A DNA stretch of 48,386 nt from positions 1 through 48,386 of the forward strand of contig CAIYQZ010000005.1 of NCBI GenBank assembly GCA_903928495.1, read 5' to 3'. The notes below the pieces were generated by a model. That model searched no databases and was not told the origin of the DNA. It saw only the letters and a list, made by a program, of their open reading frames with translations. This DNA comes from an uncultured bacterium (GTDB lineage Bacteria; Pseudomonadota; Gammaproteobacteria; Burkholderiales; Burkholderiaceae_C). Positions 27,364 through 36,791 of this stretch are shown here, piece after piece (within the stretch, counting starts at the first letter, position 1; each line of letters begins with the position of its first letter). Position numbers and translations under genes: made by a program.

Positions 27364-28350
27364 TCACTTCAGCCAGCCGCGCTTCCTGAAATACAACATG
27401 GGCCCCACGGCAGAGGCCACCATCAGGCACAACGCAGCGGGGTAGCCCCAGGTCTGGCTCAGCTCGGGCATGTGCTGGAAGTTCATGCCGTAAATGCTGG
27501 CTATCAGGGTAGGGGGCAGCAAAGCCACGCTGGCCACCGAGAAGATCTTGATGATCTTGTTCTGGTTGATGTTGATGAAACCGACCGTCGCGTCCATCAA
27601 AAAGTTGATCTTGTCGAACAGAAACGCGGTGTGGCCATCGAGTGAATCGAGGTCGCGCAGAATTTGCCGCGCGTCTTCAAACTGCTCGGTGCCCAGCATG
27701 CGGGTGCGCATCATGAAACTGACAGCGCGGCGCGTGTCCATCACGTTGCGGCGGATGCGGCCCGACATGTCTTCGTGCCGCGCAATGGCCGACAGCACTT
27801 CGCTGGCCTTGTTGTCGGTCACGTCGCCGTTCAGCACCTGGCGGCTCACGTTTTCCAGGTCGTCGTAAATGTCTTCCAGCGTGTCAGCGCAGTACTCGGC
27901 GTCCACGTCGAACAGCATCAGCAGCACGTCTTTGGCGTCGTCGATCAGGCCCGGCATGCGGCGCGCGCGCATGCGCAGGAGTCGGAACACAGGCACGTCT
28001 TCGTCGTGGATGGAAAACAGCACCCCACGGCTTTTCAGCTCGTCGTTTTGCTCGTTCAGGATGAACGCCACGCGCACGGCGCGGGGGTCTTCGTCGTCGT
28101 CGATCAGGAAGTCGGAGCGGATGTGCAGCTCGCCGTTGTCTTCCTCGAAAAAGCGGGCGGACTCTTCAATGTCCTCGTCCATCGCGTCTTCGGGAATGCT
28201 GAGGCCGAAATGCTGCTTGACCCAGCGGCGCTCTTCGGGCGAGGGCGATTCAAGGTCCACCCAAATGGGCTTGAATTGCGCCAGTTCTTCCAGGGAGTCG
28301 ATTTCTTCTTGAAACAAACGGCCATTGGCCAGCGTGAACACGTTGAGCAT
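27364..28350 (-). CDS. corA: CorA-family magnesium/cobalt transporter
   Basis: A divalent cation channel of the inner membrane, 328 aa. The ATG at 28350 (MLNVFTLANG) has GGAG seven to ten nt upstream; an in-frame ATG at 28386 would add 12 Pro-rich residues. It has a large acidic cytoplasmic N-terminal domain (DEDIEESARFFEEDNGE and similar), a long helix, and two C-terminal transmembrane helices. The signature YGMNF sits at the end of the first helix, with a basic tail (RKRGWLK). It is transcribed convergently with mtnN. Confidence 0.93.
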   Translation of the reverse strand: MLNVFTLANGRLFQEEIDSLEELAQFKPIWVDLESPSPEERRWVKQHFGLSIPEDAMDEDIEESARFFEEDNGELHIRSDFLIDDDEDPRAVRVAFILNEQNDELKSRGVLFSIHDEDVPVFRLLRMRARRMPGLIDDAKDVLLMLFDVDAEYCADTLEDIYDDLENVSRQVLNGDVTDNKASEVLSAIARHEDMSGRIRRNVMDTRRAVSFMMRTRMLGTEQFEDARQILRDLDSLDGHTAFLFDKINFLMDATVGFININQNKIIKIFSVASVALLPPTLIASIYGMNFQHMPELSQTWGYPAALCLMVASAVGPMLYFRKRGWLK

Positions 28351-28593
28351 GACGGGCTCCGTTGCGGGTGGGGGCAGGGGCAACACAGCGCGGGGCGCGT
28401 GTCACCTGAGGGGGGTGGTGTCGCTTTCACCCCCGCTGCTGCCGTACACCGCGCCGCTGTGCCACGCCAGAAAGGGCGCACACAGGGCAACAAGCTCAAG
28501 CCGTTGGCAAGGATGAAAGCGTGCCACTAGGGCTGGCTTCCAATTCGTGTCTCCAAGGTCAAAGAGCGCGAATTATCGCACCGCAACCGTGCA

Positions 28594-30192
28594 TCAGCGC
28601 CTGTTCTCCTGCAGCCGTTCGCGCTGTTGCTGCACCAGTTGCCGGTAACGGGTGTCGATGATGGACAGCTCCATGTGATCGGCATCGCGCTGCGTGCGGC
28701 CAAGTTCGCGCCCCAACTCGCGCGCCGCGCTAAGGCGGTCAATGGCACCGCCCAGATCGAACTGCGCCACACGGGCCTCTGCCTCTGCTCGGATGGCGCG
28801 CAGCGGGTGCCCCTGCGCCTGCCAGGCCTGGGCCAGCACCAGCCAGACCATGGCATCGGCCGGGTGCGACGACAGCCACAGCTGCAAGGGCCCCACCACC
28901 TCGGAAGACTGCCCTTGGGCCAGCAAGGTTTGTGCACCCAGCACAACGGGCGCACGCCCTTGAGCCCCCAGCAGGGCTTGCCGCGCGTGGCCCAGCAGTT
29001 GGTTGGGCCACGCCGCACCGGGCATGGCCTTAGCCGCGCCGGGTGCCAGCCAGACCTCCAGCGCCAGCAAGCGGGTGGCCTGTGCAGCAGCAGCATCCAT
29101 GGTGGGTATCTGCTGCCACAGTGCTTGCACACACCGCCAGGCATCGGCGGGTTGCTTGAGACGCAGGGCCGACAGCGCACCGGCGTACCACACGGCCGCA
29201 GAAGGGGCAGGGGCCTGGGTATCGGCCAGCCAGGCACGCCAGCGCGCCAGCGAAGGCTCGGACAAAACCCTGGCCCGCGCCGACATCAGCGCGTGCCACT
29301 GTGCCGATACCGGCGCCACAGCCCCCCCCTGGAGCGCAGCAGGAGACTCGTGCTTCACGCGGGACTGCATGTCGGCCATGCGCTCGGTGGTCAGCGGGTG
29401 GCTGCGCAGGTAGGGAAAGGCTCCGTCATCGTTCAGGCGGGAAGCCTTCTCCAGCTTGTGGAACATGGTCACAAAGCCGTTGCCGTCAAACCCGGCGCCG
29501 GTCATGACGTTGTAGCCCACGCGGTCGGCCTCGCGCTCCATGTCGCGTGAAAAGTTCAGCTGTGTCTGAGCTGCCACGGCTTGCCCGCCCACCACGGCGG
29601 CTTGCACCACGTCGGTGTTTTTGCTGGCACTGGCAGCCAGCGCGCCCAGGATCATGGCGGCCACCATCCACGGGGCCTGCTTGTCCTGACGTTCAATCAT
29701 GCGGGAGATGTGGCGCTGTGACACGTGGGTGAGTTCGTGCGCCAGCACCGAGGCCAGTTCGTCAGCCGTGGTCACGGTGGCCAACAGCCCCAGATGCACG
29801 CCCAGGTAGCCACCGGGCAAGGCAAACGCATTGACGCTGGCCTCGCGGGACAACATCAGGCGCCAGGCAAAGCGTTCCGCCAGCTCGGGGGCCACGTCGC
29901 CCCTGGCACGCGCCGAGGCCAGCAGTGGCTGCCAGATGGCCTGCAAGTAGTCGTCCAGCAGTGGATCGTCCAGAAAATCAGGGTCGCGGAAGATCTGTTG
30001 TGCAATGCGCTCGCCCAATTGCCGCTCAGCCGCCAGATCGAGCGCACCGGCTTCGCCCATTCGGGGCAGTGTCAGTGGCCCGGCGTCGCGCACAACCGGC
30101 GAAGCAGGCCCAGCCGATGCCGAAAAAGATATAGCTGCAAAGCCAATACAGAAAAGCGACAGGGCCTGTTTTTTTATCAAGATATGATCCAA
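28594..30192 (-). CDS. M48-family metalloprotease with TPR-like C-terminus (BepA-like)
   Basis: A periplasmic zinc protease of the type that controls assembly or decay of outer-membrane proteins (BepA/YfgC family). With the TTG at 30192 as start, the 532-aa protein opens with the signal peptide KKQALSLFCIGFAAISFSASA. The zinc motif HELTH is at 152-156 and the third-ligand region MEREADRVGY about 65 residues further on. A C-terminal half of helical, TPR-like repeats follows. No start has a good ribosome site: TTG at 30180 is also possible, and an ATG at 30300 would put 40 polar residues before the signal. The hydrophobic core of the signal is encoded by a reverse copy of the 50-nt repeat. The next gene is divergent. 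Confidence 0.85.
   Translation of the reverse strand: MDHILIKKQALSLFCIGFAAISFSASAGPASPVVRDAGPLTLPRMGEAGALDLAAERQLGERIAQQIFRDPDFLDDPLLDDYLQAIWQPLLASARARGDVAPELAERFAWRLMLSREASVNAFALPGGYLGVHLGLLATVTTADELASVLAHELTHVSQRHISRMIERQDKQAPWMVAAMILGALAASASKNTDVVQAAVVGGQAVAAQTQLNFSRDMEREADRVGYNVMTGAGFDGNGFVTMFHKLEKASRLNDDGAFPYLRSHPLTTERMADMQSRVKHESPAALQGGAVAPVSAQWHALMSARARVLSEPSLARWRAWLADTQAPAPSAAVWYAGALSALRLKQPADAWRCVQALWQQIPTMDAAAAQATRLLALEVWLAPGAAKAMPGAAWPNQLLGHARQALLGAQGRAPVVLGAQTLLAQGQSSEVVGPLQLWLSSHPADAMVWLVLAQAWQAQGHPLRAIRAEAEARVAQFDLGGAIDRLSAARELGRELGRTQRDADHMELSIIDTRYRQLVQQQRERLQENRR
30131..30180 (+). repeat. 50-nt interspersed repeat, copy E (inside the M48 protease gene)
   Basis: ATAGCTGCAAAGCCAATACA...AAAGCGACAGGGCCTG, a T-tract and ATCAA: exactly 50 nt, gap-free against the other copies. 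Read on the minus strand it encodes LIKKQALSLFCIGFAAI, the positive n-region and hydrophobic core of the protease signal peptide. Confidence 0.8.
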
Positions 30193-30354
30193 CTGCTTTG
30201 CGACGCGCACCGCGAGCGTCTGCCGTGAGCCACACACCCGGCGCCCAAGCCCACAAGAGGCGTTCGAGAAGCTAACATCCCAAACAACCGGATTGTCCAT
30301 CGCGCATCACTCAACTTGCTTGCTGCTTCGGTCTGGCCACGCCGGATTGGTTCC

Positions 30355-32622
30355 ATGGCAACCCTGCTCAACACCCGCTCCTCGCCCCCCACGCACCGCC
30401 TGATCGCGGTGCTGGCTGGGGTATGCGTGGTGGCTGGGCTGAGCGTTCTGGCACAAATGGCATCGCAGCTGGAAGGCGCGCTTCCGCTGTACTGGCCTGC
30501 CACCGGCCTGGCGTTTGCCATGCTGTGCACGCAGGGCAAACACGCAGCCTGGGCCGTGGCACTGGGCGTTGGCATGGCAGGTTTGCTGCTGCACACCCAC
30601 TCGCCGCGTTTCTTGCCGTTTGTCATGCTGGCGGCGGTGGCCGGACCCTGGTTGTCATGGCGACGGTTGCAGGTGCGATTTGCCGGTACTTCGCAGCCCT
30701 TTGCACGGCTGACCACAGTGCTGGCGTTCCTCCGCGTACAGGTATTGCAGGGTGCCCCCTTGTCGGCTTCGGTGCTGGTGTTGGGTACAGCGCTGCTGGG
30801 CCCCGAGCTATCCCCCGCGCAATGGATGCACGCGTTGTTTGGCTACTGGGTCACCAGCCTGTGCGGCGCGCTGGTGTTTGCCCCGTTGGCGTGGGAGCTG
30901 CTGGTGGCTCGCACCCGTGGTGGCTTGCCGCGCTTTGCCGGCAAATTGCTGCAGGCTGTTCAGGCCGATTGGCCCACCCTCCTGGCGATACTGGCCTGTG
31001 CGGCCCTGAGTGGCAGCATGTGGTGGGCCGAGTACCCGGGATTGGCGCGCGCCAGCCTGCTGCTGCTGTTGCCCGTGCTGGCCCTGCACGCCACCCGCGC
31101 CAGCCCACTGAGCGTGCACCTGATGGCACTGATTGCCGCAGTGTCAGCGCTCACGGCCACCGCAGTTGCATTGCCCCATGCGCCGGGATCAGCGCAACAC
31201 ACCGAACTGTTGCTGGCCACACTTGCCGTCACGCTTGGAATTGCCACCACACAGCTGCTGCTGGTGACAGCCCACGAACGGCGGCTGGCGCTGAAACGGC
31301 TGGAACGCCAGGCCGACACCGACCCGCTCACCAACCTGCTGAGCCTGACCGGGCTGTACCGAAAAATCGAAGAACTGGTGGACCGGGTGGAAGATGCCGG
31401 TGAAACACAGTTTGCCGACGAAGAACCCAACCCGCGCGCGCCCACACTTGTGAGCGTTCAAATGACCAACGCAGATTCCATCGAGCAACTGCTGGGGGCC
31501 AGGCAAAGCGATGTGCTTGAACGCGCCACCGGCGGCGCACTGGCCGTGGCGGCACCGGAAGTGGTGTGGGCGCGGACGTCCAAGGCCCACTTTGTGGGTT
31601 TGTTGACCGACCACACAGTGGAACTGCAAGCGCTGCTGACCAAAATCAACTTTGCGGTGGTGGAATCCAGGGCCCTGCTCGATGACACCGTCGGACGCCC
31701 GATGTGGACGGTGGCGGCCGTGACCCTGACCACCCATCCGCCGCCACCGGTGGAGGTGATCATGGCGTGCCTGCGCCGCACCGAGCAGCAGGCACAAGAG
31801 TCGCGGCAGGTGCTGGTGACGGCTGTCGACCGGCAATCGGCGCATGCATTGAAAGAAGAGGCCGAACAGGCTGAGCGCATACGCCAGATCATTCAGCAAA
31901 AGCAACTGGTGTTGTACGCCCAGCCCATCGTCGCCAACGTCAACCCGGGCGCAATGCCGCACAAGTATGAGGTGCTGATCCGCCTGCGCGATGCGCAGGG
32001 TGGGATCATCCCGCCCGGTGTGTTTTTGCCCGTGGCCATGCGGGCGGGCATGATGCAGTTGCTGGACATGTCGGTCATGGAGCAAACCTTCGAATGGTTT
32101 GCCACCCACCCGCACGCGCTGGAGAAGCTGAACCATTGCGCCATCAACTTGTCAGGGCCCACCGTGGCCAGCCCGGTGATTGCTCAACGCATTGCACAAG
32201 GGCTGAAGTTGCACCAGTTGCCGGCACACAAGTTCACGTTTGAAATCACTGAAAGCCAAGCGATCGCCAACCCGGCACAGGCCACTGACACCATACGCGC
32301 CATTCGGGAGTGCGGCTGCCGGGTGGCCATCGACGACTTTGGCACCGGGGTGGCCACCTTCGACTACCTCAAACGGTTTGATGTGGATTACATCAAGATC
32401 GACGGCGCTTTCATTCAAAGCCTGCTGGACGACCCGGTGGACCGCGTGATCGTCGAGTCGATGGTGAAAGTGGCACACCAGCTTAAAGTGCGGACCGTGG
32501 CCGAATTTGTGAGCTCACCCGAACTTCAGAGGGCGGTGACCGAGCTGGGGGTGGACGAAAGCCAGGGCTACGTGTTTGGCGCTCCGCGCCCCCTGCACGA
32601 ATGGTTTGACAAAGGCGACTGA
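30355..32622 (+). CDS. MASE1-type membrane sensor with degenerate GGDEF and intact EAL domain
   Basis: A 755-aa inner-membrane signalling protein. The N-terminal half has about eight to ten hydrophobic segments of MASE1 type ([16 protein letters not shown]). A GGDEF-like domain starts at [18 protein letters not shown], but the GGDEF signature is gone: the corresponding stretch reads KAHFVGLL, so no cyclase activity is expected. The EAL domain (from about 500) keeps the catalytic set: YEVLIRLRD (EVL for EAL), INLSG, FEITES, DDFGTG, DYIKIDG, VAEFV and [10 protein letters not shown]. So it should be an active c-di-GMP phosphodiesterase. The ATG at 30355 was chosen; one at 30316 is upstream. Its stop overlaps the moaC start (TGATG). 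Confidence 0.88.
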   Translation: MATLLNTRSSPPTHRLIAVLAGVCVVAGLSVLAQMASQLEGALPLYWPATGLAFAMLCTQGKHAAWAVALGVGMAGLLLHTHSPRFLPFVMLAAVAGPWLSWRRLQVRFAGTSQPFARLTTVLAFLRVQVLQGAPLSASVLVLGTALLGPELSPAQWMHALFGYWVTSLCGALVFAPLAWELLVARTRGGLPRFAGKLLQAVQADWPTLLAILACAALSGSMWWAEYPGLARASLLLLLPVLALHATRASPLSVHLMALIAAVSALTATAVALPHAPGSAQHTELLLATLAVTLGIATTQLLLVTAHERRLALKRLERQADTDPLTNLLSLTGLYRKIEELVDRVEDAGETQFADEEPNPRAPTLVSVQMTNADSIEQLLGARQSDVLERATGGALAVAAPEVVWARTSKAHFVGLLTDHTVELQALLTKINFAVVESRALLDDTVGRPMWTVAAVTLTTHPPPPVEVIMACLRRTEQQAQESRQVLVTAVDRQSAHALKEEAEQAERIRQIIQQKQLVLYAQPIVANVNPGAMPHKYEVLIRLRDAQGGIIPPGVFLPVAMRAGMMQLLDMSVMEQTFEWFATHPHALEKLNHCAINLSGPTVASPVIAQRIAQGLKLHQLPAHKFTFEITESQAIANPAQATDTIRAIRECGCRVAIDDFGTGVATFDYLKRFDVDYIKIDGAFIQSLLDDPVDRVIVESMVKVAHQLKVRTVAEFVSSPELQRAVTELGVDESQGYVFGAPRPLHEWFDKGD

Positions 32623-33134
32623 TGGGTAAACTGCGTGCCATGCACACGCCAGACACCCCGTCCCCCCTCACCCACTTCGACTCCCAAGGCCAGGCCCACA
32701 TGGTCGATGTGGGCGCCAAGGCGCACACTCACCGCGTGGCGGTGGCCGAAGGCCGCATCACCATGCTGCCGGCCACACTAGCCCTGATTCAGAGCGGCAC
32801 CGCCAAAAAAGGAGACGTGCTGGGCATTGCCCGCCTGGCTGGCATCATGGGTGCGAAAAGAACTGCAGACCTGATTCCGCTGTGCCACCCGATTGCGCTG
32901 ACACGGGTGGCTGTGGACTTTGAGGTGTTACCCGAGCTGGATGCTGTGCGGTGCACCGCAACGGCAGAAACCACTGGGCCGACTGGTGTGGAGATGGAAG
33001 CCCTGACCGCAGTTCAGGTGGCTTTGCTGACCATTTACGACATGTGCAAGGCAGCTGATCGGGGGATGGAGATGACTGGGGTGCGGTTGCTGGAGAAGCG
33101 TGGAGGGAAGAGTGGGAGCTTTGTGGCGGGGTGA
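32622..33134 (+). CDS. moaC: Cyclic pyranopterin monophosphate synthase
   Basis: MoaC converts 3',8-cH2GTP to cyclic pyranopterin monophosphate in molybdenum cofactor synthesis. The 170-aa protein has [33 protein letters not shown] and the C-terminal KSGSF. The ATG at 32622, preceded by AAAGG, overlaps the EAL gene stop; an ATG at 32640 is possible. No other mo-cofactor gene is nearby. It converges on the glycan operon. Confidence 0.95.
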   Translation: MGKLRAMHTPDTPSPLTHFDSQGQAHMVDVGAKAHTHRVAVAEGRITMLPATLALIQSGTAKKGDVLGIARLAGIMGAKRTADLIPLCHPIALTRVAVDFEVLPELDAVRCTATAETTGPTGVEMEALTAVQVALLTIYDMCKAADRGMEMTGVRLLEKRGGKSGSFVAG

Positions 33135-33146
33135 ACTCGATGCCAA

Positions 33147-34991
33147 CTAACTGCGGGGCTGATATTCGGGCACCTGCTTACTCAGCCAGCCCCGGACTTC
33201 GTCCGAACTCACCATAGCAGCACGCTCGTTGATCCAGCTCACCAAGTCGTCCAGCTGAGTACCCTCCGTCGAAGCGCGTTGCAGCACTCCAAGTTTGGGA
33301 TGAGTGGACGGCGCAACAGTCTCCTGGTGTGCAATCAGTTCTTCATAAAGCTTCTCGCCTGGGCGCAAGCCAGTAAATGTTATGGGAATGGTGTCTTCGG
33401 TTTCGCCTGACAGCCGGATCATCAGCCGGGCCAGCTCGACAATCGCCACCGGCTCGCCCATGTCAAGCACCATGATCTGGCTGGTCTTGCCGATCAGCCC
33501 GGCTTGCAGCACCAATTGGGCCGCCTCAGGAATGGTCATGAAATAGCGCACGATGTTCGGGTGGGTCACAGTGACTGGCCCTCCTTGGGCAATCTGCTCG
33601 GTAAACAGCGGTACCACCGATCCGCTGGACCCCAGCACGTTGCCAAATCTCACCGCCAGAAAGTGCGTCTGCGGACATTCCCTGGCGACGGACTGCACCA
33701 CCTGCTCGGCCAGACGTTTGCTGGCCCCCATGACATTGGTGGGATTGACCGCCTTGTCGGTGGATATCAGCACAAACCGCTGGGCACCCACAGCACCGGC
33801 CACACGGGCACAGTTCAGCGTGCCCAGCACATTGGTGCGCAGAGCCTCGATTTCGTTGAGTGACTCCATCAGCGGCACATGCTTGTAGGCGGCAGCATGG
33901 AACACCACCACCGGCGGATGCGCCCTAGCGATGGCCAGCAAACGGTCGTGGTCGCGCACATTGGCCGTGTAGTACAGGCCCTGCAAATGGGGATGGGTCT
34001 CGCGCAGCTCGCGCTCCAATTGGTAGATGGCGTACTCCGACACATCGACACACACCATCCGGGCCACGCCAAAACGGGCAATCTGGCGGCAGAGTTCAGA
34101 ACCGATGGAGCCACCGGCCCCGGTCACCAGCACGGTCTGACCCGCCATCAGGTCGGACAGGCCCTGTTCGTCCAGCGCAACGGGCTCACGCCCCAGCAAA
34201 TCTTCCAGCTCGATGCGGCGGGGTTGGTGGCCGGCCTTGCTGCGCAGCCACTCGTCAGGTCGTGGCATGGTCAGCAACGGCAAGCCCGCCTCGCTGGCCA
34301 GCATCAGCGCCTCGCGGCGGGCGTGGGAGCCGGGCACCGACACCACCAGGGCGGCCAATGCGCCGGTGAGTCGCACCACATTGGGCAGCACCGACATGCC
34401 CCCCCAGACCCGGAGGCCTTGCAAAGTGCGTCCGTTTTCTGCACCGCTGGGGCTGACGATGCCAACGGGGGTCCAATCCCGCACACCCCGGATGGCCGAA
34501 AGTGCGGCAGCGGCCTCCTGTACCTGGCCGATCACCAGCAGCGGCTTGCCACCCGCCCAGCCCAGCCCCCCCGAGCGTTCGCCCGCCATACGCCAGCCGA
34601 CGCGCACGCCACCCAGCATGACCAGGCACAGCAGCGGGTGCAGCAGCATGACGGTACGCGGAAAGTTGGGCACCCTCAGCAGCTGCAAGGAGGCAGTCAC
34701 CAGCAGACCCGCCAGCACCACGCCGTAAACAAGGCGCGATAGCTCGGCCAAGCTGGTGTAGCGCCAGATGTGGAGGTACACACCCCAGACCACCAGACTG
34801 CATGCAAACGCCACCAGCGGCAGCGGCAGTGTCTGGAACATCATGTCCACGAACTCGTCCGGCACGTCGAAATTGAACCGCAGCCAGAACGCCAGCGACC
34901 AGGCCAGGGCAGCAAGGGTCAGGTCGAGCAGCAACTGCACCCAGCGGTTGTCCAGCCAATGGCCATTCAGTACAGGTGCTCGCACCATCAC
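33147..34991 (-). CDS. Membrane nucleotide-sugar 4,6-dehydratase/epimerase (WbpM/CapD/PglF family)
   Basis: A 614-aa protein with about four N-terminal transmembrane helices, a CoA-binding-like Rossmann domain (about 140-260), and a C-terminal SDR domain: TGAGGSIGSELCRQI, FHAAAYKHVPLMES, STDKAVNPTNVMGASKR and RPGEKLYEEL. The Tyr of the usual YxxxK is Met here (MGASK), which is normal for this family. Family members make UDP-4-keto-6-deoxy sugars from UDP-GlcNAc, or act on related sugars, for O-antigen or capsule. It is the last gene of the operon and overlaps pseI by 4 nt. The ATG codons at 34991 and 34988 are both possible starts. Confidence 0.88.
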   Translation of the reverse strand: MMVRAPVLNGHWLDNRWVQLLLDLTLAALAWSLAFWLRFNFDVPDEFVDMMFQTLPLPLVAFACSLVVWGVYLHIWRYTSLAELSRLVYGVVLAGLLVTASLQLLRVPNFPRTVMLLHPLLCLVMLGGVRVGWRMAGERSGGLGWAGGKPLLVIGQVQEAAAALSAIRGVRDWTPVGIVSPSGAENGRTLQGLRVWGGMSVLPNVVRLTGALAALVVSVPGSHARREALMLASEAGLPLLTMPRPDEWLRSKAGHQPRRIELEDLLGREPVALDEQGLSDLMAGQTVLVTGAGGSIGSELCRQIARFGVARMVCVDVSEYAIYQLERELRETHPHLQGLYYTANVRDHDRLLAIARAHPPVVVFHAAAYKHVPLMESLNEIEALRTNVLGTLNCARVAGAVGAQRFVLISTDKAVNPTNVMGASKRLAEQVVQSVARECPQTHFLAVRFGNVLGSSGSVVPLFTEQIAQGGPVTVTHPNIVRYFMTIPEAAQLVLQAGLIGKTSQIMVLDMGEPVAIVELARLMIRLSGETEDTIPITFTGLRPGEKLYEELIAHQETVAPSTHPKLGVLQRASTEGTQLDDLVSWINERAAMVSSDEVRGWLSKQVPEYQPRS

Positions 34992-36043
34992 TCGTCAGCC
35001 CCGCCGAGCAATGACCATGTCATGGGTGTGCCAGCCCGGACATTCTGACCGACCCGTTGGCCCAGCAGGCTGTCAAGGTGACGGGGCGGCAAACCAAAAC
35101 CCGGCCGCACACTGCGCAGGTTCTGGTGGGTGAGTACCTCACCGGCGACCATGTCCCGGGCAATGTAGAGCGAACGTCGAAATACCAGGGATTTCGTTTC
35201 GGCAGCCGTTGGCCCGTAATTGATCCGACCAATGGCAGACCAGGCACGCGCAGTCTCCTCGCGCAGCTGACGCAGCTCATGGGGCTCCATCGAAAAGGCC
35301 GAGTCCACACCGCCATCGGCACGGCAAAGTGTGAAATGCTTTTCAATGACACTCGCGCCCAGAGCGGTGGCGGCCACCGCCACGCCACAACCCATGGTGT
35401 GGTCAGACAAACCGACCTCACAGCCAAACAGTGTGCGCATGTGCGGAATGGTGGCAACGTGGGAGTTTTCGGCTGACGCAGGGTACGTGCTGGTGCATTT
35501 GAGCAGCACCAGTTCGCGGCAACCAACACTGCGTGCGGCGCGCACTGCATCGTCCACTTCCCCAGCCGTGGCCATGCCGGTGGAAATGATCAGCGGTTTG
35601 CCAGTGGCGGCCGCGCGGCGGATAAGGGGCAGGTCCGTGTTTTCAAACGAAGAAATTTTGTACGCAGGCACGTCCAGCGACTCCAGAAAGTCCACCGAGG
35701 TACCGTCAAACGGCGTACTGAAGCAGTGCAAGCCGTGTGATGCTGCTCGCGCCATGATGGGCTGGTGCCACGCCCAAGGTGTGTGGGCCTCCTGATACAG
35801 CTCATACAGCTGCCGTCCGGCCCACAGGCTATTACCGTCCTCAATCACAAAGCCTGGCATGCGGACATCCAGCGTCATGGTGTCGGCGGTATAGGTTTGC
35901 AGCTTGATGGCATCGGCCCCGCTGGCTGCTGCGGCATCCACGATTTCCAGCGCGCGCTCCAATGACTGGTTGTGGTTTCCAGACATCTCTGCGATCAGGT
36001 AAGGACGATGGCCAAGGCCGATGGCGCGGTCGAGAATCTTCAT
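34988..36043 (-). CDS. pseI: Pseudaminic acid synthase
   Basis: PseI condenses 2,4-diacetamido-2,4,6-trideoxy-L-altrose with phosphoenolpyruvate to give pseudaminic acid. The 351-aa protein has the NeuB-type TIM barrel (LIAEMSGNHNQSLERA, IKLQTYTADTMTL, STPFDGTSVDFLESL, KISSFENTDL, GLSDHTMG, IEKHFTL, GGVDSAFS). A C-terminal SAF/antifreeze-like domain (RRSLYIARDMVAGEVLT onward) follows. SGNHNQSLERA and the STPFD pattern fit PseI rather than NeuB. The gene lies 24 nt downstream of the WbqC-like gene. Confidence 0.92.
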   Translation of the reverse strand: MKILDRAIGLGHRPYLIAEMSGNHNQSLERALEIVDAAAASGADAIKLQTYTADTMTLDVRMPGFVIEDGNSLWAGRQLYELYQEAHTPWAWHQPIMARAASHGLHCFSTPFDGTSVDFLESLDVPAYKISSFENTDLPLIRRAAATGKPLIISTGMATAGEVDDAVRAARSVGCRELVLLKCTSTYPASAENSHVATIPHMRTLFGCEVGLSDHTMGCGVAVAATALGASVIEKHFTLCRADGGVDSAFSMEPHELRQLREETARAWSAIGRINYGPTAAETKSLVFRRSLYIARDMVAGEVLTHQNLRSVRPGFGLPPRHLDSLLGQRVGQNVRAGTPMTWSLLGGADE

Positions 36044-36067
36044 GGATGTCTTTAGCCTGAGTCGCCA

Positions 36068-36772
36068 TCAATGGCGGGAGCGGACGTAGCTGCTAGCGCC
36101 TGTCGTGCCGAGGTTCGCAAGTATGTCAACTATGGACAAATGAGAAACGAAGCCACATGCGCGGTATTGGACATACGGTGCTGGGTCGAATAGTTGTACT
36201 TCCAGGCTAATCGTTGATTGCTCAGAAAAACCGTCAGCTTGGAGGTACTCTTGGGAACCAAATGGAGAAAGGTATCGATCGCATTGAGTGGCATGACACA
36301 AATTGAGGAGGTGTCCCGTGCGCTTGCCAGTGCAATTCAGCGCACTGGCCCGAACGATCTGGGTGCCGATTCCTAGGCAATTCGCAAGCAGCACGATCAA
36401 TTCATGGTTGAAGTCACACAGCCCCAATACTTGTTTACCGGTATAGGCTGCACTCAAGACCTCGAGCATTGCGACACCATGAGGTGCCTTGCGATAGGCC
36501 ACTTGGAGAGTCTTCCAGTGCTTTTCTCGCCAGTCAGTGGAGTGATCAATGCGGATATCGCAAATGGCAGCTTCTCTTGGCGCTTTGCAAGTCGGAACCG
36601 TGAGCAACTTTTCCCGGCCTTCCAGCAATATACGGTTTCGCACCTGCCAGGATCGACGATTCAGTTGAACGTCATCCAACAGCACGAAAACATCAACCCG
36701 TGACATCAAATTGAAGTAGCCAGCCCAAGGTAAATAGGTTGGCTGCATGATGGCACAGGAACGAAGCTTCAT
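36068..36772 (-). CDS. WbqC-like family protein
   Basis: A 234-aa protein of the WbqC family, found in many O-antigen and flagellin-glycosylation clusters but with no firmly established reaction. The family hallmark IMQPTYLPWAGYFNLM is near the N-terminus, followed by VFVLLDDVQLNRRSW and the conserved WREKHWKTLQVAY segment. The ATG at 36772 was chosen; a GTG at 36787 lies too close to the preceding gene for a usable ribosome site. GC is near one half, lower than the window average. Confidence 0.8.
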   Translation of the reverse strand: MKLRSCAIMQPTYLPWAGYFNLMSRVDVFVLLDDVQLNRRSWQVRNRILLEGREKLLTVPTCKAPREAAICDIRIDHSTDWREKHWKTLQVAYRKAPHGVAMLEVLSAAYTGKQVLGLCDFNHELIVLLANCLGIGTQIVRASALNCTGKRTGHLLNLCHATQCDRYLSPFGSQEYLQADGFSEQSTISLEVQLFDPAPYVQYRACGFVSHLSIVDILANLGTTGASSYVRSRH

Positions 36773-36791
36773 CGGAAAACCAAACACGCCT

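Noticed and set aside
28351-28593. Gap between corA and the M48 protease as a possible small gene
   Set aside because: No frame with a start, ribosome site and sensible composition; it appears to be plain intergenic sequence.
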